In this document: one piece after another, positions 20,216-29,179 of the stretch
Layout: each line of letters begins with the position of its first letter
How positions within the stretch are numbered: position 1 is the first letter of the stretch
Origin: a bacterium
Lineage (GTDB): Bacteria; Cyanobacteriota; Sericytochromatia; S15B-MN24; UBA4093
NCBI GenBank assembly: GCA_017744355.1
Contig: JAGIBK010000002.1
Span: forward strand, 107,001 to 171,000
Direction: 5' to 3'
Length of the DNA stretch: 64,000 bases
Translations under genes and position numbers: made by a program
Notes under the pieces: generated by a model
The model's database searches: none
Told to the model about the DNA's origin: nothing
Seen by the model: only the letters and a program-made list of their open reading frames with translations

Positions 20216-21607
20216 CTAGCGCACGGCGTGCGCGGCTTCCTTGAGCACCTCGGAGAGGGTGGGGTGCGCGTGCATGGTGCGGGCGATATCCTCGGCGCTG
20301 CCGCCGAACTCCATCACCGAGACCGCCTCGGCAAGCAGTTCCGAGACGTTGGGGCCGATCATGTGGACGCCGAGGACCTTGTCGGTCTTGGCGTCGGCGA
20401 TCACCTTGATGAACCCGCGGGTGTCGTTGTGACCCAGGGCGCGGCCGTTGAAGGCGAACTGGTAGCTGCCCTTCTTGTAGGCAGCCCCTTCGGCCTTGAG
20501 CTGCTCTTCGGTCTTACCGACCCACGCGATCTCGGGCGAGGTGTAGATCACCCAGGGGATCGCGTCGTAGTTGACGCTGCCAGCCTGGCCCGCCAGGCGC
20601 TCGACCAGCGCCACCGCCTCGGACTCGGCCTTGTGGGCGAGCATGGCCCCACCGATCACGTCGCCGATGGCGTAGATGCCGTCCAGGTTGGTGCGGTACT
20701 CCTGGGTCGCCACGAAGCCGCGCTCGTCGAGCTTGAGGCCGACGGCCTCGGCGCCGAGGCCCTTGGTGTTGGGCACGCGGCCGATCGAGACGATCAGCTT
20801 GTCGCACTCGAGGGTCTTCTGCTCGCCGTTCTCGGTGTAGCTCACCTTCACGCCGTTGCCCGAGGCGTCCACCTTGTCGATGGAGACGCCCAGATGCATG
20901 TCGAGACCCTGGCTGGTGAACTGCTTGAGGGCTTCCTTGGCCACCTGAGCATCGGCGGCGGCGAGGAAGGCGGGGGCGGCTTCCAGGATGGTCACCTGAG
21001 CGCCGAGGCGACGCCAGACGCTGCCCAGCTCGAGGCCGATGACGCCCGCGCCGATGACGCCGAGCTTCTTGGGCACTTCGCTGAAGGAGAGCGCACCCGC
21101 GTTCTCGACGATCTTGTCGCCGTCGAAGGGGGCGATGGGCAGGGCGCGGGGCGAGGAGCCGGTCGCAACGATTACGTTCTTGGCGCCGATCTCCTGATCG
21201 CCCACCGCGATCACCCAATGGTCGCCGTCCTTGCGGACCAGGCGGCCGAGGCTATGGAACGAGGTGACCTTGGCCTTGCGGAACATGCCGGCGATACCGC
21301 CCGAGAGCTTGGCGACGACCGATTCCTTGCGCGCGAGCATCTTGGTGACGTCGATCGAGGCGCCGGTGACGGAGATGCCGTGGTCGCCCAGGTCGTGTTG
21401 GATCTGCTCGTAGCGCTCGGAGGTATCGAGGAGGGCCTTGGAGGGGATGCAGCCCACGTTGAGGCAGGTGCCGCCGAGGCTGGGCTTGCCTTCCTTGTTC
21501 GAGCCGTCGTCGATGCAGGCGGTCTTGAAGCCGAGCTCGCCCGCGCGAATGGCCGCCACGTACCCGCCGGGGCCGCCGCCAATGACCACTACGTCGAAAA
21601 TGTCCAC
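20216..21607 (-). CDS. lpdA: dihydrolipoamide dehydrogenase (E3)
   Basis: FAD- and NAD-dependent flavoprotein of 463 residues that reoxidises dihydrolipoyl groups of 2-oxoacid dehydrogenase complexes. The FAD-binding [11 protein letters not shown] is at residues 9-20, the redox-active disulfide [13 protein letters not shown] near 45-57, the NAD-binding [13 protein letters not shown] mid-protein, and the catalytic His-Glu region HAHPTLSEV at the C-terminus. The start is a GTG at 21607 with AGAGGA eight bases upstream. It is the last gene of sucA-sucB-lpdA, so it most likely serves 2-oxoglutarate dehydrogenase. Confidence 0.96.
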   Translation of the reverse strand: MDIFDVVVIGGGPGGYVAAIRAGELGFKTACIDDGSNKEGKPSLGGTCLNVGCIPSKALLDTSERYEQIQHDLGDHGISVTGASIDVTKMLARKESVVAKLSGGIAGMFRKAKVTSFHSLGRLVRKDGDHWVIAVGDQEIGAKNVIVATGSSPRALPIAPFDGDKIVENAGALSFSEVPKKLGVIGAGVIGLELGSVWRRLGAQVTILEAAPAFLAAADAQVAKEALKQFTSQGLDMHLGVSIDKVDASGNGVKVSYTENGEQKTLECDKLIVSIGRVPNTKGLGAEAVGLKLDERGFVATQEYRTNLDGIYAIGDVIGGAMLAHKAESEAVALVERLAGQAGSVNYDAIPWVIYTSPEIAWVGKTEEQLKAEGAAYKKGSYQFAFNGRALGHNDTRGFIKVIADAKTDKVLGVHMIGPNVSELLAEAVSVMEFGGSAEDIARTMHAHPTLSEVLKEAAHAVR

Positions 21608-21644
21608 GATGAAATTCCTCTTGTCGATGGGGTTGAAAAGGGCG

Positions 21645-21676
21645 TTCCCCCCTCGCCCCGAAGGGTGAGGGGGGAA
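21645..21676 (-). other. 14-bp hairpin in the sucB-lpdA spacer
   Basis: TTCCCCCCTCGCCC pairs with its partner at 21663-21676 (one G-T pair) around a four-base loop. There is no long U-tract. It could be a processing or attenuation element that sets lpdA output relative to sucAB. Confidence 0.45.
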
Positions 21677-21682
21677 TTGAGG

Positions 21683-22888
21683 TTAGATCTTGAGCAGCAG
21701 ACGGGCAGGATCCTCGAGCAGATTCTTGATCGTGACGAGGAACTGGACCGCCTCCTTGCCGTCGATGATGCGGTGATCGTACGACAGCGCCAGGTACATC
21801 ATCGGGCGGATCACCACCTGGCCGTTCTCGGCCACGGGGCGCTCGATGATGTTGTGCATCCCGAGAATCGCGCTCTGGGGCTGGTTGACGATCGGCGTCG
21901 AGAGCATCGAGCCGAAGGTGCCGCCGTTGGTGATCGAGAAGGTGCCGCCCGTCATGTCGTCGAGGGTCAGCTTACCGGCGCGGGCCTTGTCGGCGAAGGC
22001 GCCGATCGCCTTCTCGATGTCGGCGAGGCTCATGCCGTCGGTGTCGCGCAGGATGGGCACGACCAGGCCGCGCTCGGAGGCCACCGCGATGCCGATGTCG
22101 AAGAAGCCGTGGTAGACGATGTCGTTGCCTTCGATCGAGGCGTTGATGACCGGGAACTGCTTGAGGGCCTCGGTCACCGCCGCCACGAAGAAGCTCATGA
22201 AGCCCAGCTTGATGCCGTACTTCTTGACGAACTGGTCCTGGTACTTCTTGCGAAGGTCCATGACCGGCTTCATGTTGACCTCGTTGAAGGTCGTCAGCAG
22301 CGCGGCGGTGTTCTGGACCTCCTTGAGGCGCTGGGCGATGCGGGCGCGGATGCGGGTCATGGGCACGCGCTGGCTGGGGCGCAGGCCCGCCGGCACGGCC
22401 ACGGGAGCCGCGGGGACCACGGCGGCCTTGGGGGCCTCCACGTGGGCGATGACGTCGCCCTTGGTCACGCGACCGTCCTTGCCGGTGCCAGCGATCGCCT
22501 GGGCGTTGACGCCCGTCTCGGCGACCATCTTGCGGACGGCAGGGCTCAGCTCGGTGCTGACGGCCGGCGCGCCGGCAGCAGCCGGAGCAGCGCTCGCAGC
22601 AGGAGCCGCGGGAGCCTCGGCGGCGGCAGGGGCGCCAGCGGCAGCCTTCGCCTCGGTGTCGATGACCGCGAGCAGGTCGTTGGTCTCGACGGTATCGCCT
22701 TCCTTCTTGAGGATCTGGGTGATCACGCCATCCTGCTGGGCGGTCACTTCGAGCACGACCTTGTCGGTCTCGATGCCGATCAGCATGTCACCGCGCGAGA
22801 CGTGATCGCCGACCTTCTTGTTCCAGTCGAGCAGGGTCCCTTCGCTGACCGATTCCGAGAATACGGGAACTTTGACCTCTAGAAGCAT
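21683..22888 (-). CDS. sucB: 2-oxoglutarate dehydrogenase E2, dihydrolipoyl succinyltransferase
   Basis: A 401-residue E2 subunit transferring succinyl groups to CoA in the TCA cycle. The N-terminal lipoyl domain carries its Lys in [11 protein letters not shown] near residue 43. An Ala/Pro-rich linker follows, then an E3/E1-binding domain near 110-150 ([21 protein letters not shown]) and the catalytic core ending with [12 protein letters not shown] near 370. The start at 22888 has AGGAG five bases upstream; the open frame runs back into sucA in a different frame and is not the gene. It lies 14 bases after sucA. Confidence 0.96.
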   Translation of the reverse strand: MLLEVKVPVFSESVSEGTLLDWNKKVGDHVSRGDMLIGIETDKVVLEVTAQQDGVITQILKKEGDTVETNDLLAVIDTEAKAAAGAPAAAEAPAAPAASAAPAAAGAPAVSTELSPAVRKMVAETGVNAQAIAGTGKDGRVTKGDVIAHVEAPKAAVVPAAPVAVPAGLRPSQRVPMTRIRARIAQRLKEVQNTAALLTTFNEVNMKPVMDLRKKYQDQFVKKYGIKLGFMSFFVAAVTEALKQFPVINASIEGNDIVYHGFFDIGIAVASERGLVVPILRDTDGMSLADIEKAIGAFADKARAGKLTLDDMTGGTFSITNGGTFGSMLSTPIVNQPQSAILGMHNIIERPVAENGQVVIRPMMYLALSYDHRIIDGKEAVQFLVTIKNLLEDPARLLLKI

Positions 22889-22902
22889 GATGTCTCCTGA
22901 TG

Positions 22903-25731
22903 CTAGACCGAAGCCTTCGCGCCGAGCTGAGCGACCGGCTCGGGCATGAGGGCCTGGTTGATGATGGCTTGTTGCTGCTCGACGTGCTTGGAAGCGTAGC
23001 CGACCGCGGGCGAGGCCGAGCAGGGCCGGCTCGCGCAGGTCAGGGTCTGGCCCTGGGCCAGGCACGAACGCAGGTTGTCCTGGAACGAGTACCAAGCGCC
23101 CTGGTTGAGGGGCTCTTCCTGGGCCCAGACGACCGGAGCGTTGGGATACTTGGCGAGCTCGGCCTTGATCTGGGCTTCGGGGAAGGGGTACAGCTGCTCG
23201 AGGCGGATCAGCGCGACGTTGTTGAGGCCGTGCTGCTCGCGGGCCTCGACCAGCTCCCAGTACAGCTTGCCGCTGCACAGCACGACCCGGTTGATGCCGG
23301 TCGAGGGGCGATCGTCGCCGATCACTTCCTGGAAGCGGCCGGTGGCGAGCTCGTCGAGGGTCGAGACCGAGAGCTTGTGCCGGAGCATGCTCTTGGGCGA
23401 CATGATGATGAGCGGCTTGCGGTAGGGGCGCAGCATCTGACGGCGCAGCATGTGGTACATCTGGGCCGGGGTGCTGGGCACGCAGACCTGGATGTTGTCC
23501 TCGGCGCAGAGCTGCATGTAGCGCTCGAGACGCGCCGACGAGTGCTCGGGACCCTGGCCCTCGTACCCGTGCGGCAGCATCATGACGAGGCCCGAGAGGC
23601 GCTGCCACTTGGTCTCGCCCGCGCTGATGAACTGGTCGATGACCGCCTGGGCGCCGTTGGCGAAGTCGCCGTACTGGGCCTCCCAGATGACCAGGGCATC
23701 GGGCTCGGTGCTGGTGTAGCCGTATTCGAAGGCGAGCACCGCTTCCTCGGACAGGGTCGAGTCGATGACCTCGAAACGCGCCTGACCGGAGCTGAGGTGC
23801 TGCAGGGGCACGTAGAGGTCGCCCTCGGGGATGGTCGTACCGCTGGTCTCGTGCAGCACCGCATGGCGGTGGAAGAACGTGCCGCGGCCGCTGTCCTGGC
23901 CGCTGATGCGGATCGGGTACCCGGCGGTGAGCAGGGTCGCGTAGGCGAGGTTCTCGGCCATACCCCAGTCGAGCGGGACCTTGCCTGCGAGCATGTCGCG
24001 GCGGCTCTGGATGATGCGGTCCACCCGCGAGTGCAGCTTGAAGCCCTCGGGGATGGTCGTGAGGCGATCGCCCAGGCGCTTGAGGTTGTCGAGGCTGGTG
24101 CCCGTGTCACCGGCAGCCGTCCAGGTCTGACCCACGTAGGGCTTCCAGTCGGCGGCGCGCTTCCAGGAGATGGTCGACTCGGTCGCCTCGGCGACGCGCT
24201 CGCCACGATCCAGCGCATCCCGGTAGGCGTCGGAGAGCGTCTTGGCCTCGCCGGCCTTGAGGCTGCCCTCGGCTTCGAGGCGCTTGACGTAGGTCGAGAG
24301 CACGCCGGGGTGCTTGTCGATGAGCTGGTACATCATCGGCTGAGTGGCGCGGGGCTCGTCCGACTCGTTGTGGCCGTAACGCCGCCAGCAGACCAGGTCG
24401 ATGAAGACGTCCTTCTGGAAGGCGTTGCGGTAGTCGAGGGCGAGCTCCATGGCGAAGGCCGCCGCCTCGGGGTCGTCCCCGTTGACGTGGAAGACCGGCG
24501 CGTCGATGAACTTCGCGATATCGGTGCAGTACCGGCTGGAGCGGGCATCGCGCGGATCGCTGATGCTGAAGCCCACCTGGTTATTGATCACCACGTGGAG
24601 GCTGCCGCCGGTGGCGTAGCCACGCAGCTGCGAGAGGTTGAGGGTCTCTGCCACGACGCCCTGGCCGGCCACCGCCGCATCACCGTGGATGAGGATGGGC
24701 AGCACGCGGGTGCGCTGGGTGTCACCGAGGCGGTCTTCGCGAGCGCGGACCGAACCCTCGACCACCGGGCCGATGATTTCGAGGTGAGAGGGGTTGAAGG
24801 CCAGCGAGAGGTGGACCTCACCGCCCTCGGTCTTGATGTCCGAGGAGAAACCCAGGTGGTACTTGACGTCACCCGAGAAGGCGGGGGCGTAGACCTTCTT
24901 GCCTTCGAACTCGGCGAACAGCTCGCTCGCCTTCTTGCCGAAGATGTTGATCAGGACGTTGAGGCGGCCGCGGTGGGCCATGCCGATCACGACCTCCTTG
25001 GTGCCGGTCTTGCCGGCGTGGTGGAGGCCCCGATCGAGCAGCGGGATGAGCGAGTCGCCCCCTTCGAGGGAGAAGCGCTTCTGGCCGACGTAGCGCATGT
25101 GGAGGTACTTTTCGAGGCCTTCGGCCGCGACGACCTTGTCCAGGATGGCGCGCTTGGTCTTGGCATCGTAGTGGCCCTTGCCACCGGCCTGCTCGATCCG
25201 CTGCTGGAGCCACTCGCGCTCGACGCGGGGCAGGTAGCGGTACTCAAAGCCGATGGGGCCGCAGTAGGTCTCGCGCTGGATGGCGAGCACCTCGCGCAGG
25301 GTGCCCTTCAGGTCGCCGTTGGTGACGGGGCTATCGAGCACGGCCTCGCTCAGGCCGTAGTACGAGAGCTCCAGCTCGGGCACGGGGGCCTTGGGGCGCA
25401 GGGGCAGCGGGTTGAAGTTCGCCGCCAGGTGCCCCAGGTTGCGGTAGGCGTTGATCAGGGCGCTGACGCCGTGCGGCAGCGGCTCGCACTCGGTCGCCAC
25501 GACTTGGCGGCGGGGCCCTTGCTGGGCCATTTCAGCAAAAGAGCGCTGAATCGCCGAGTGAGCGGTATCAGGGCCGCTTCCAGGGGTCTTCAGCGCATCG
25601 AAGTACTGGCGCCATTCGGGGTCGATCGAGGCGGGGTCGTGAAGGTAGTCCTCGTAGAGGCCTTCAAGGAATCCGGCGTTACCGCCGAACATCAGGGTTT
25701 GGTCGGACGGAGTGGTGTCGTTCGATTGCAT
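22903..25731 (-). CDS. sucA: 2-oxoglutarate dehydrogenase E1
   Basis: Thiamine-diphosphate-dependent E1 of 942 residues, decarboxylating 2-oxoglutarate. The N-terminal segment [20 protein letters not shown] is the E2-docking type of OGDH E1. The ThDP region [20 protein letters not shown] and the transketolase-like C-terminal half ([20 protein letters not shown]) are intact. The start at 25731 (MQSNDTTPS) was chosen over a longer frame since the family begins here. The ribosome site is weak (GAGAGAG adjacent). Most photosynthetic cyanobacteria lack a classical OGDH complex, so this gene argues for a respiring heterotroph. Confidence 0.96.
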   Translation of the reverse strand: MQSNDTTPSDQTLMFGGNAGFLEGLYEDYLHDPASIDPEWRQYFDALKTPGSGPDTAHSAIQRSFAEMAQQGPRRQVVATECEPLPHGVSALINAYRNLGHLAANFNPLPLRPKAPVPELELSYYGLSEAVLDSPVTNGDLKGTLREVLAIQRETYCGPIGFEYRYLPRVEREWLQQRIEQAGGKGHYDAKTKRAILDKVVAAEGLEKYLHMRYVGQKRFSLEGGDSLIPLLDRGLHHAGKTGTKEVVIGMAHRGRLNVLINIFGKKASELFAEFEGKKVYAPAFSGDVKYHLGFSSDIKTEGGEVHLSLAFNPSHLEIIGPVVEGSVRAREDRLGDTQRTRVLPILIHGDAAVAGQGVVAETLNLSQLRGYATGGSLHVVINNQVGFSISDPRDARSSRYCTDIAKFIDAPVFHVNGDDPEAAAFAMELALDYRNAFQKDVFIDLVCWRRYGHNESDEPRATQPMMYQLIDKHPGVLSTYVKRLEAEGSLKAGEAKTLSDAYRDALDRGERVAEATESTISWKRAADWKPYVGQTWTAAGDTGTSLDNLKRLGDRLTTIPEGFKLHSRVDRIIQSRRDMLAGKVPLDWGMAENLAYATLLTAGYPIRISGQDSGRGTFFHRHAVLHETSGTTIPEGDLYVPLQHLSSGQARFEVIDSTLSEEAVLAFEYGYTSTEPDALVIWEAQYGDFANGAQAVIDQFISAGETKWQRLSGLVMMLPHGYEGQGPEHSSARLERYMQLCAEDNIQVCVPSTPAQMYHMLRRQMLRPYRKPLIIMSPKSMLRHKLSVSTLDELATGRFQEVIGDDRPSTGINRVVLCSGKLYWELVEAREQHGLNNVALIRLEQLYPFPEAQIKAELAKYPNAPVVWAQEEPLNQGAWYSFQDNLRSCLAQGQTLTCASRPCSASPAVGYASKHVEQQQAIINQALMPEPVAQLGAKASV

Positions 25732-25880
25732 CTCTCTCACACGAGGCAGGCTGATAGTGGGGACATTGCCGCGATCCGCGGTAGAAGGGCGAGAACAACG
25801 CCCAGTCCTGCCTCTTTTCCTCATTCCTCTTTCCATTCTACGCCACGCGAGCGATTCGTGGTATCCCCATGGCGCGATCC

Positions 25881-25910
25881 TTGACGGTAAAAAGCGAACG
25901 ACCGTATACT
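25881..25910 (+). promoter_or_regulatory. promoter of the btuB transcript
   Basis: TTGACG (25881-25886), an 18-base spacer, then TATACT (25905-25910). The transcript would begin near 25917, immediately before the riboswitch. It is divergent from sucA. Confidence 0.75.
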
Positions 25911-25911
25911 A

Positions 25912-26075
25912 CCCCCTCGTTCCGTCCGAGATCGGGGGAAGACCGGTGTGATTCCGGCGCTGTCCCGCAACGGTATGGGGTCCTGCCCCGAGCCCGATTA
26001 CCCGATCCCGGCGTCTAGTCCGTCCTGCTCTTCGAGGCAAAGAGCCAGCACGATCGGCGTTTCGGCCTTTCTCTC
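25912..26075 (+). promoter_or_regulatory. cobalamin riboswitch (AdoCbl type)
   Basis: The conserved core is unmistakable: GGGGGAAGACCGGTGTGATT, then CCGGCGCTGTCCCGCAACGGT, then a CCCGAGCCCGATTACC segment. These match the B12-box consensus (GGGAA...GGTG-AA-TCC...CCCGC-ACTGT). Edges are approximate. Binding of a cobalamin would shut off the downstream btuB unit. The 384-base sucA-btuB gap is filled by this element plus its promoter and terminator. Confidence 0.93.
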
Positions 26076-26087
26076 GTGTTGCTTTTT

Positions 26088-26114
26088 GCCCTCATCTCGA
26101 ATGAGGGCTTTTTT
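26088..26114 (+). terminator. riboswitch-controlled terminator directly before btuB
   Basis: GCCCTCAT (26088-26095), loop CTCGA, ATGAGGGC (26101-26108), then six T. The 3' arm holds the only plausible ribosome site (GAGGG, about nine bases before the ATG at 26116). The hairpin may therefore act on both transcription and translation. Confidence 0.85.
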
Positions 26115-26115
26115 C

Positions 26116-27957
26116 ATGCGCATTCGCCGCTGGGCGCTCTTGCCCTGCGTCATGCTGGTCGCCATGCCGGCCCTGGCCGCCGAAACGCTCGAACTGACAC
26201 CGGTGACGGTGCGCGCGGCGCGTCCGCGCTTCCCCGAGCAGCCCCAGGCCGTCACGCTCATCGACAGGGCCAAGATCGAGGCCTCTGGCGCAAGTAATCT
26301 GGCCCAACTGCTGCGCCACGAGGGAGGCCTCTCGATTCGCGAATACGGCCCCGTTGGCCAGCTTTCGACCGCCACCATGCGCGGGTCGCTCGGCGAGGGC
26401 GTTCTGGTTCTCCGAGATGGGATCAAGCTCAACAGTCCGACCCTGGGGGGCGCGGATCTCTCGACCATCCCCCTGATCGGAGTGGAACGGGTTGAGATCC
26501 TCTCAGGCGGGGCTTCCGGCCTGTTCGGCTCCGAGGCGGTGGGTGGGGTCATCAACTTGATCTCCGGCCAGGCCCCGTCAAGCCGTCTGGAGGCAGGCGC
26601 CGGCAGCTGGGGACAGCGCTTCGTGCGGGCCGAGACCGGTGGGGTTGTCGGCGACACCACCCTCAGGGCTGCGATCAACCGGCAGGGTGCCGACAACGCC
26701 TACCCGTACTATGACGCGATCCGACGCGAGGAGAAGAGTCGCCTGAATGCCGGGCTCGATGCGCTCGGTGTTTCGATCGGGGCGAGGCACAATTGGCTGG
26801 ATGATGTCCTGAGCGCCGACCTGTCTCTCTCGGACCAGCAGAAGGGGGTCCCGGGTCCCATCAACGTGCCTTCCGCCAAGGCTGCTCAGCGCGATCAAGA
26901 CGCGCTGGCCGCCATTCGCTGGGAGCGTTTCTGGCAGGACGGCCCCCGGCAGCTCACATCCCTCTCGCATCGTCACAACCTCCTGGACTACAGCGATCCG
27001 CTCGCGGGGGGAGGCATGGACTCAGAGACGATCGTGGACACGACCGATCTGCAGACGCAACTTGAGTGGACGGGAGAATTCAACGTCGCAAGCTGGGGAC
27101 TCGGGGTGACCCAGGATGCGCTGGGCAGCAGCAACCTCGGCGCTCGCGCGCGCACCTCGCTGGTCACTTTCGTGCACGACACCTGGTCCATCAGCGATCG
27201 CTTCACCTTGCATGGGAACTTGCGCCTCGATCACAACTCCACCTTCGGCCTGAACACCAGTCCTCGCGTGGGAGGCACTTTCGCACTCTCGAGTGACGCG
27301 CGTTTGCGTTTCGCGGCAGGGCAGGCTTACCGGGCGCCCACCTTCAACGACCTCTACTGGCCGTCCGGCGGCAATCCAACGCTGCGCCCCGAGATCACCC
27401 GACTCTTCGAGGTGGGGGCGGACCTCGCCCGCGGCAAGGCCCTCTCGGGGGCCGTGACCGCCTTTCTCAATCAGGGCACGGACACGATCATGTGGCTGCC
27501 GGGGGCCAACGGGATGTGGAGCCCGAGCAACATCGGGCGGACCGAGACCCTGGGCCTCGAGTTGAAGGCGGCGCTCAGTCCCCTGGATGCCTTGAAATTC
27601 GAGGGCAGCGGGACCTGGCTCTCAGCGCGGGACCTCGCAACGGCGGGGGCAGGCGCAGGCAAGTTCCTGATGTATCGCCCGGACCTCTTCGGCCGCCTGG
27701 AAGCGACCTGGCGCCCATTCGAGCCCCTCGCGCTGAGCGCCGGCTGGGATTACACGGGCAAGCGCTATACCACCGCCGCGAACACCGAGTTCCTGGAGCC
27801 CGTTGGCCTGTGGTCTGCCCGGGCGAGCTACGCCGCGACGCGGCACGACACGCTGAGCGTCCGGGGCGAGAACCTTTCGAACGCTTATTACGAACTGCAA
27901 CCCAACTACCCGATGCCCGGGGCCAGCGTTATGGCTTCATGGGCGCATTCTTTCTAA
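26116..27957 (+). CDS. btuB: TonB-dependent outer-membrane cobalamin receptor BtuB
   Basis: A 613-residue TonB-dependent receptor, matching E. coli BtuB in length. The signal peptide (MRIRRWALLPCVMLVAMPALAA) is followed by a TonB-box-like ETLELTPVTV. The plug domain includes TMRGSLGEGVLVLRDG and VERVEILSGGASGLFGSEAVGGVINL, and a 22-strand barrel ends in SWAHSF with terminal Phe. A longer frame starting at 25948 only translates the riboswitch and is rejected. An in-frame ATG at 26101 lies inside the terminator stem. The riboswitch strongly supports cobalamin or cobinamide as ligand. Confidence 0.92.
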   Translation: MRIRRWALLPCVMLVAMPALAAETLELTPVTVRAARPRFPEQPQAVTLIDRAKIEASGASNLAQLLRHEGGLSIREYGPVGQLSTATMRGSLGEGVLVLRDGIKLNSPTLGGADLSTIPLIGVERVEILSGGASGLFGSEAVGGVINLISGQAPSSRLEAGAGSWGQRFVRAETGGVVGDTTLRAAINRQGADNAYPYYDAIRREEKSRLNAGLDALGVSIGARHNWLDDVLSADLSLSDQQKGVPGPINVPSAKAAQRDQDALAAIRWERFWQDGPRQLTSLSHRHNLLDYSDPLAGGGMDSETIVDTTDLQTQLEWTGEFNVASWGLGVTQDALGSSNLGARARTSLVTFVHDTWSISDRFTLHGNLRLDHNSTFGLNTSPRVGGTFALSSDARLRFAAGQAYRAPTFNDLYWPSGGNPTLRPEITRLFEVGADLARGKALSGAVTAFLNQGTDTIMWLPGANGMWSPSNIGRTETLGLELKAALSPLDALKFEGSGTWLSARDLATAGAGAGKFLMYRPDLFGRLEATWRPFEPLALSAGWDYTGKRYTTAANTEFLEPVGLWSARASYAATRHDTLSVRGENLSNAYYELQPNYPMPGASVMASWAHSF

Positions 27958-27968
27958 GAGAGGAATCA

Positions 27969-29000
27969 ATGAAGAAGATCGTCGCGTTTGCCGCGCTTTC
28001 CCTGGCGCTGGCGGCTTGCACTGCCCCCAAGCCCAACGAGGTCCCCGTCACGACGGCTCCTGTGACCCAGAAGGGCTTCTACATGTTCGTCATGAACGGT
28101 CTTGGGAAGACCATCGACCGCGTCAACCTCAAGACCCGCGAAGTCACCCTGGGCGTCTTGAAGACCGGCGAGGTGCCGAACCAGCTATTTACCGTGGGGG
28201 AGAGCACCTACCTCGTCAACGCCCAGGACGCCACCATCGATGTCTTAGACCTCAAGGGAGGCTCCAAGAAGGACACGATGGTGCTTCGAGTGGGCAGTTG
28301 GCCCCAGTGGTTGGCCTTTGGCGCTGATGGCAAGGGCGTGGTCGCTCACTATAACGCCTTCGGGAGCAAGGAGCTGGCCTGGATGGATTTCGGCGCCAAG
28401 ACCCTCGAGGCGACGGCCAGCGCTGCCGAGCTGGCCTGGACCTCCACCGGGTGCGTGATCGCGAACGGAAAGGTCTACGCTCCCGCCAAGGTTGCCGAAT
28501 GGGGGCAGCCGAGCACCTCATCCGGCTGCTACGTCTTCGACTACGCGACGCATGCGCTCTTGAAGACCATCTCGCTCGAAGCGACGGATGACCCCACCGA
28601 GATCTCGCTGAGCCCGAACGGGAAGGTGGAGCTCGGCGTCAATACGGGAGTCGTCGTCATCGATCCGGCTACTGATGCCGTCGTGAAGCGCCTCGATTTC
28701 AAAACCCCCGTCACCACCATGCGCTATGCCAGCGCGACCAAGGCGTATGCCACGACCGAAAAGGGGCTCGTGAGCTACAATCCCACGACCTATGAGATCC
28801 TTCGCGACAAGGATCATGCCATCGCGTCGGTCGCGTCGATGTTCGGTTCGTTCCGGATTTTCAATAACGCGGCCTACATCCCCAACATGGCCTCTAACTC
28901 GATCCAGGTCATCGACCTGCTCACCGAAACCGCCTCGGGTTCCGACATCCCGGTAGGCTCTGGCCCTCAGGATGTGGCGTTCGTGACGGTCGACGAGTAA
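27969..29000 (+). CDS. beta-propeller lipoprotein, BtuG-like cobalamin-uptake partner (inferred)
   Basis: A 343-residue lipoprotein (signal peptide with lipobox LAAC, Cys near residue 18). The mature part is a YncE/DUF5074-like beta-propeller: repeated blades with patterns like IDRVNLKTREV, IDVLDLKGGS, VVIDPATDAVV and IQVIDLLTETAS. It follows btuB after 11 bases in the same riboswitch-controlled unit. In Bacteroides, BtuG is a surface beta-propeller lipoprotein that captures B12 and sits on BtuB. Architecture and context here match, but binding is not shown. An alternative is a periplasmic quinoprotein-like propeller. Confidence 0.8.
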   Translation: MKKIVAFAALSLALAACTAPKPNEVPVTTAPVTQKGFYMFVMNGLGKTIDRVNLKTREVTLGVLKTGEVPNQLFTVGESTYLVNAQDATIDVLDLKGGSKKDTMVLRVGSWPQWLAFGADGKGVVAHYNAFGSKELAWMDFGAKTLEATASAAELAWTSTGCVIANGKVYAPAKVAEWGQPSTSSGCYVFDYATHALLKTISLEATDDPTEISLSPNGKVELGVNTGVVVIDPATDAVVKRLDFKTPVTTMRYASATKAYATTEKGLVSYNPTTYEILRDKDHAIASVASMFGSFRIFNNAAYIPNMASNSIQVIDLLTETASGSDIPVGSGPQDVAFVTVDE

Positions 29001-29009
29001 GCCCTCGTG

Positions 29010-29042
29010 AAAATAGGCGCTGCTTTTGCGGCGCCTATTTTT
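29010..29042 (+). terminator. terminator of the btuB unit
   Basis: An 11-bp stem (29010-29020 with 29031-29041) with ten-base loop and T-run, ten bases past the lipoprotein stop. Confidence 0.85.
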
Positions 29043-29061
29043 GTGAACCCCTTCTATTTAT

Positions 29062-29090
29062 TTCGTAACGATGCTTTACTAAGCTATATT
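29062..29090 (+). promoter_or_regulatory. possible promoter of the CHASE kinase gene
   Basis: TATATT (29085-29090) with a weak -35 TTCGTA 17 bases upstream, in a locally A/T-rich stretch. Confidence 0.4.
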
Positions 29091-29179
29091 GATGTAATCG
29101 AGCGAATGCTTTGCATTCCAGCCTGCTAGTCCCCCTGCTCGCGCAGCGTTGCGCCAACCCATGACCGAGGCAGACGACG

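Noticed and set aside
20207..22882. 891-codon plus-strand frame opposite lpdA and sucB
   Set aside because: It crosses two well-conserved genes and their spacer; composition is a mirror of their codons.
22900..25884. 994-codon open frame on the plus strand opposite sucA
   Set aside because: High-GC antisense shadow; sucA is complete and conserved on the other strand, and the frame has no family features.
25948..26115. N-terminal extension of btuB by up to 56 codons
   Set aside because: This stretch is the riboswitch and terminator; a proper signal peptide begins at 26116.
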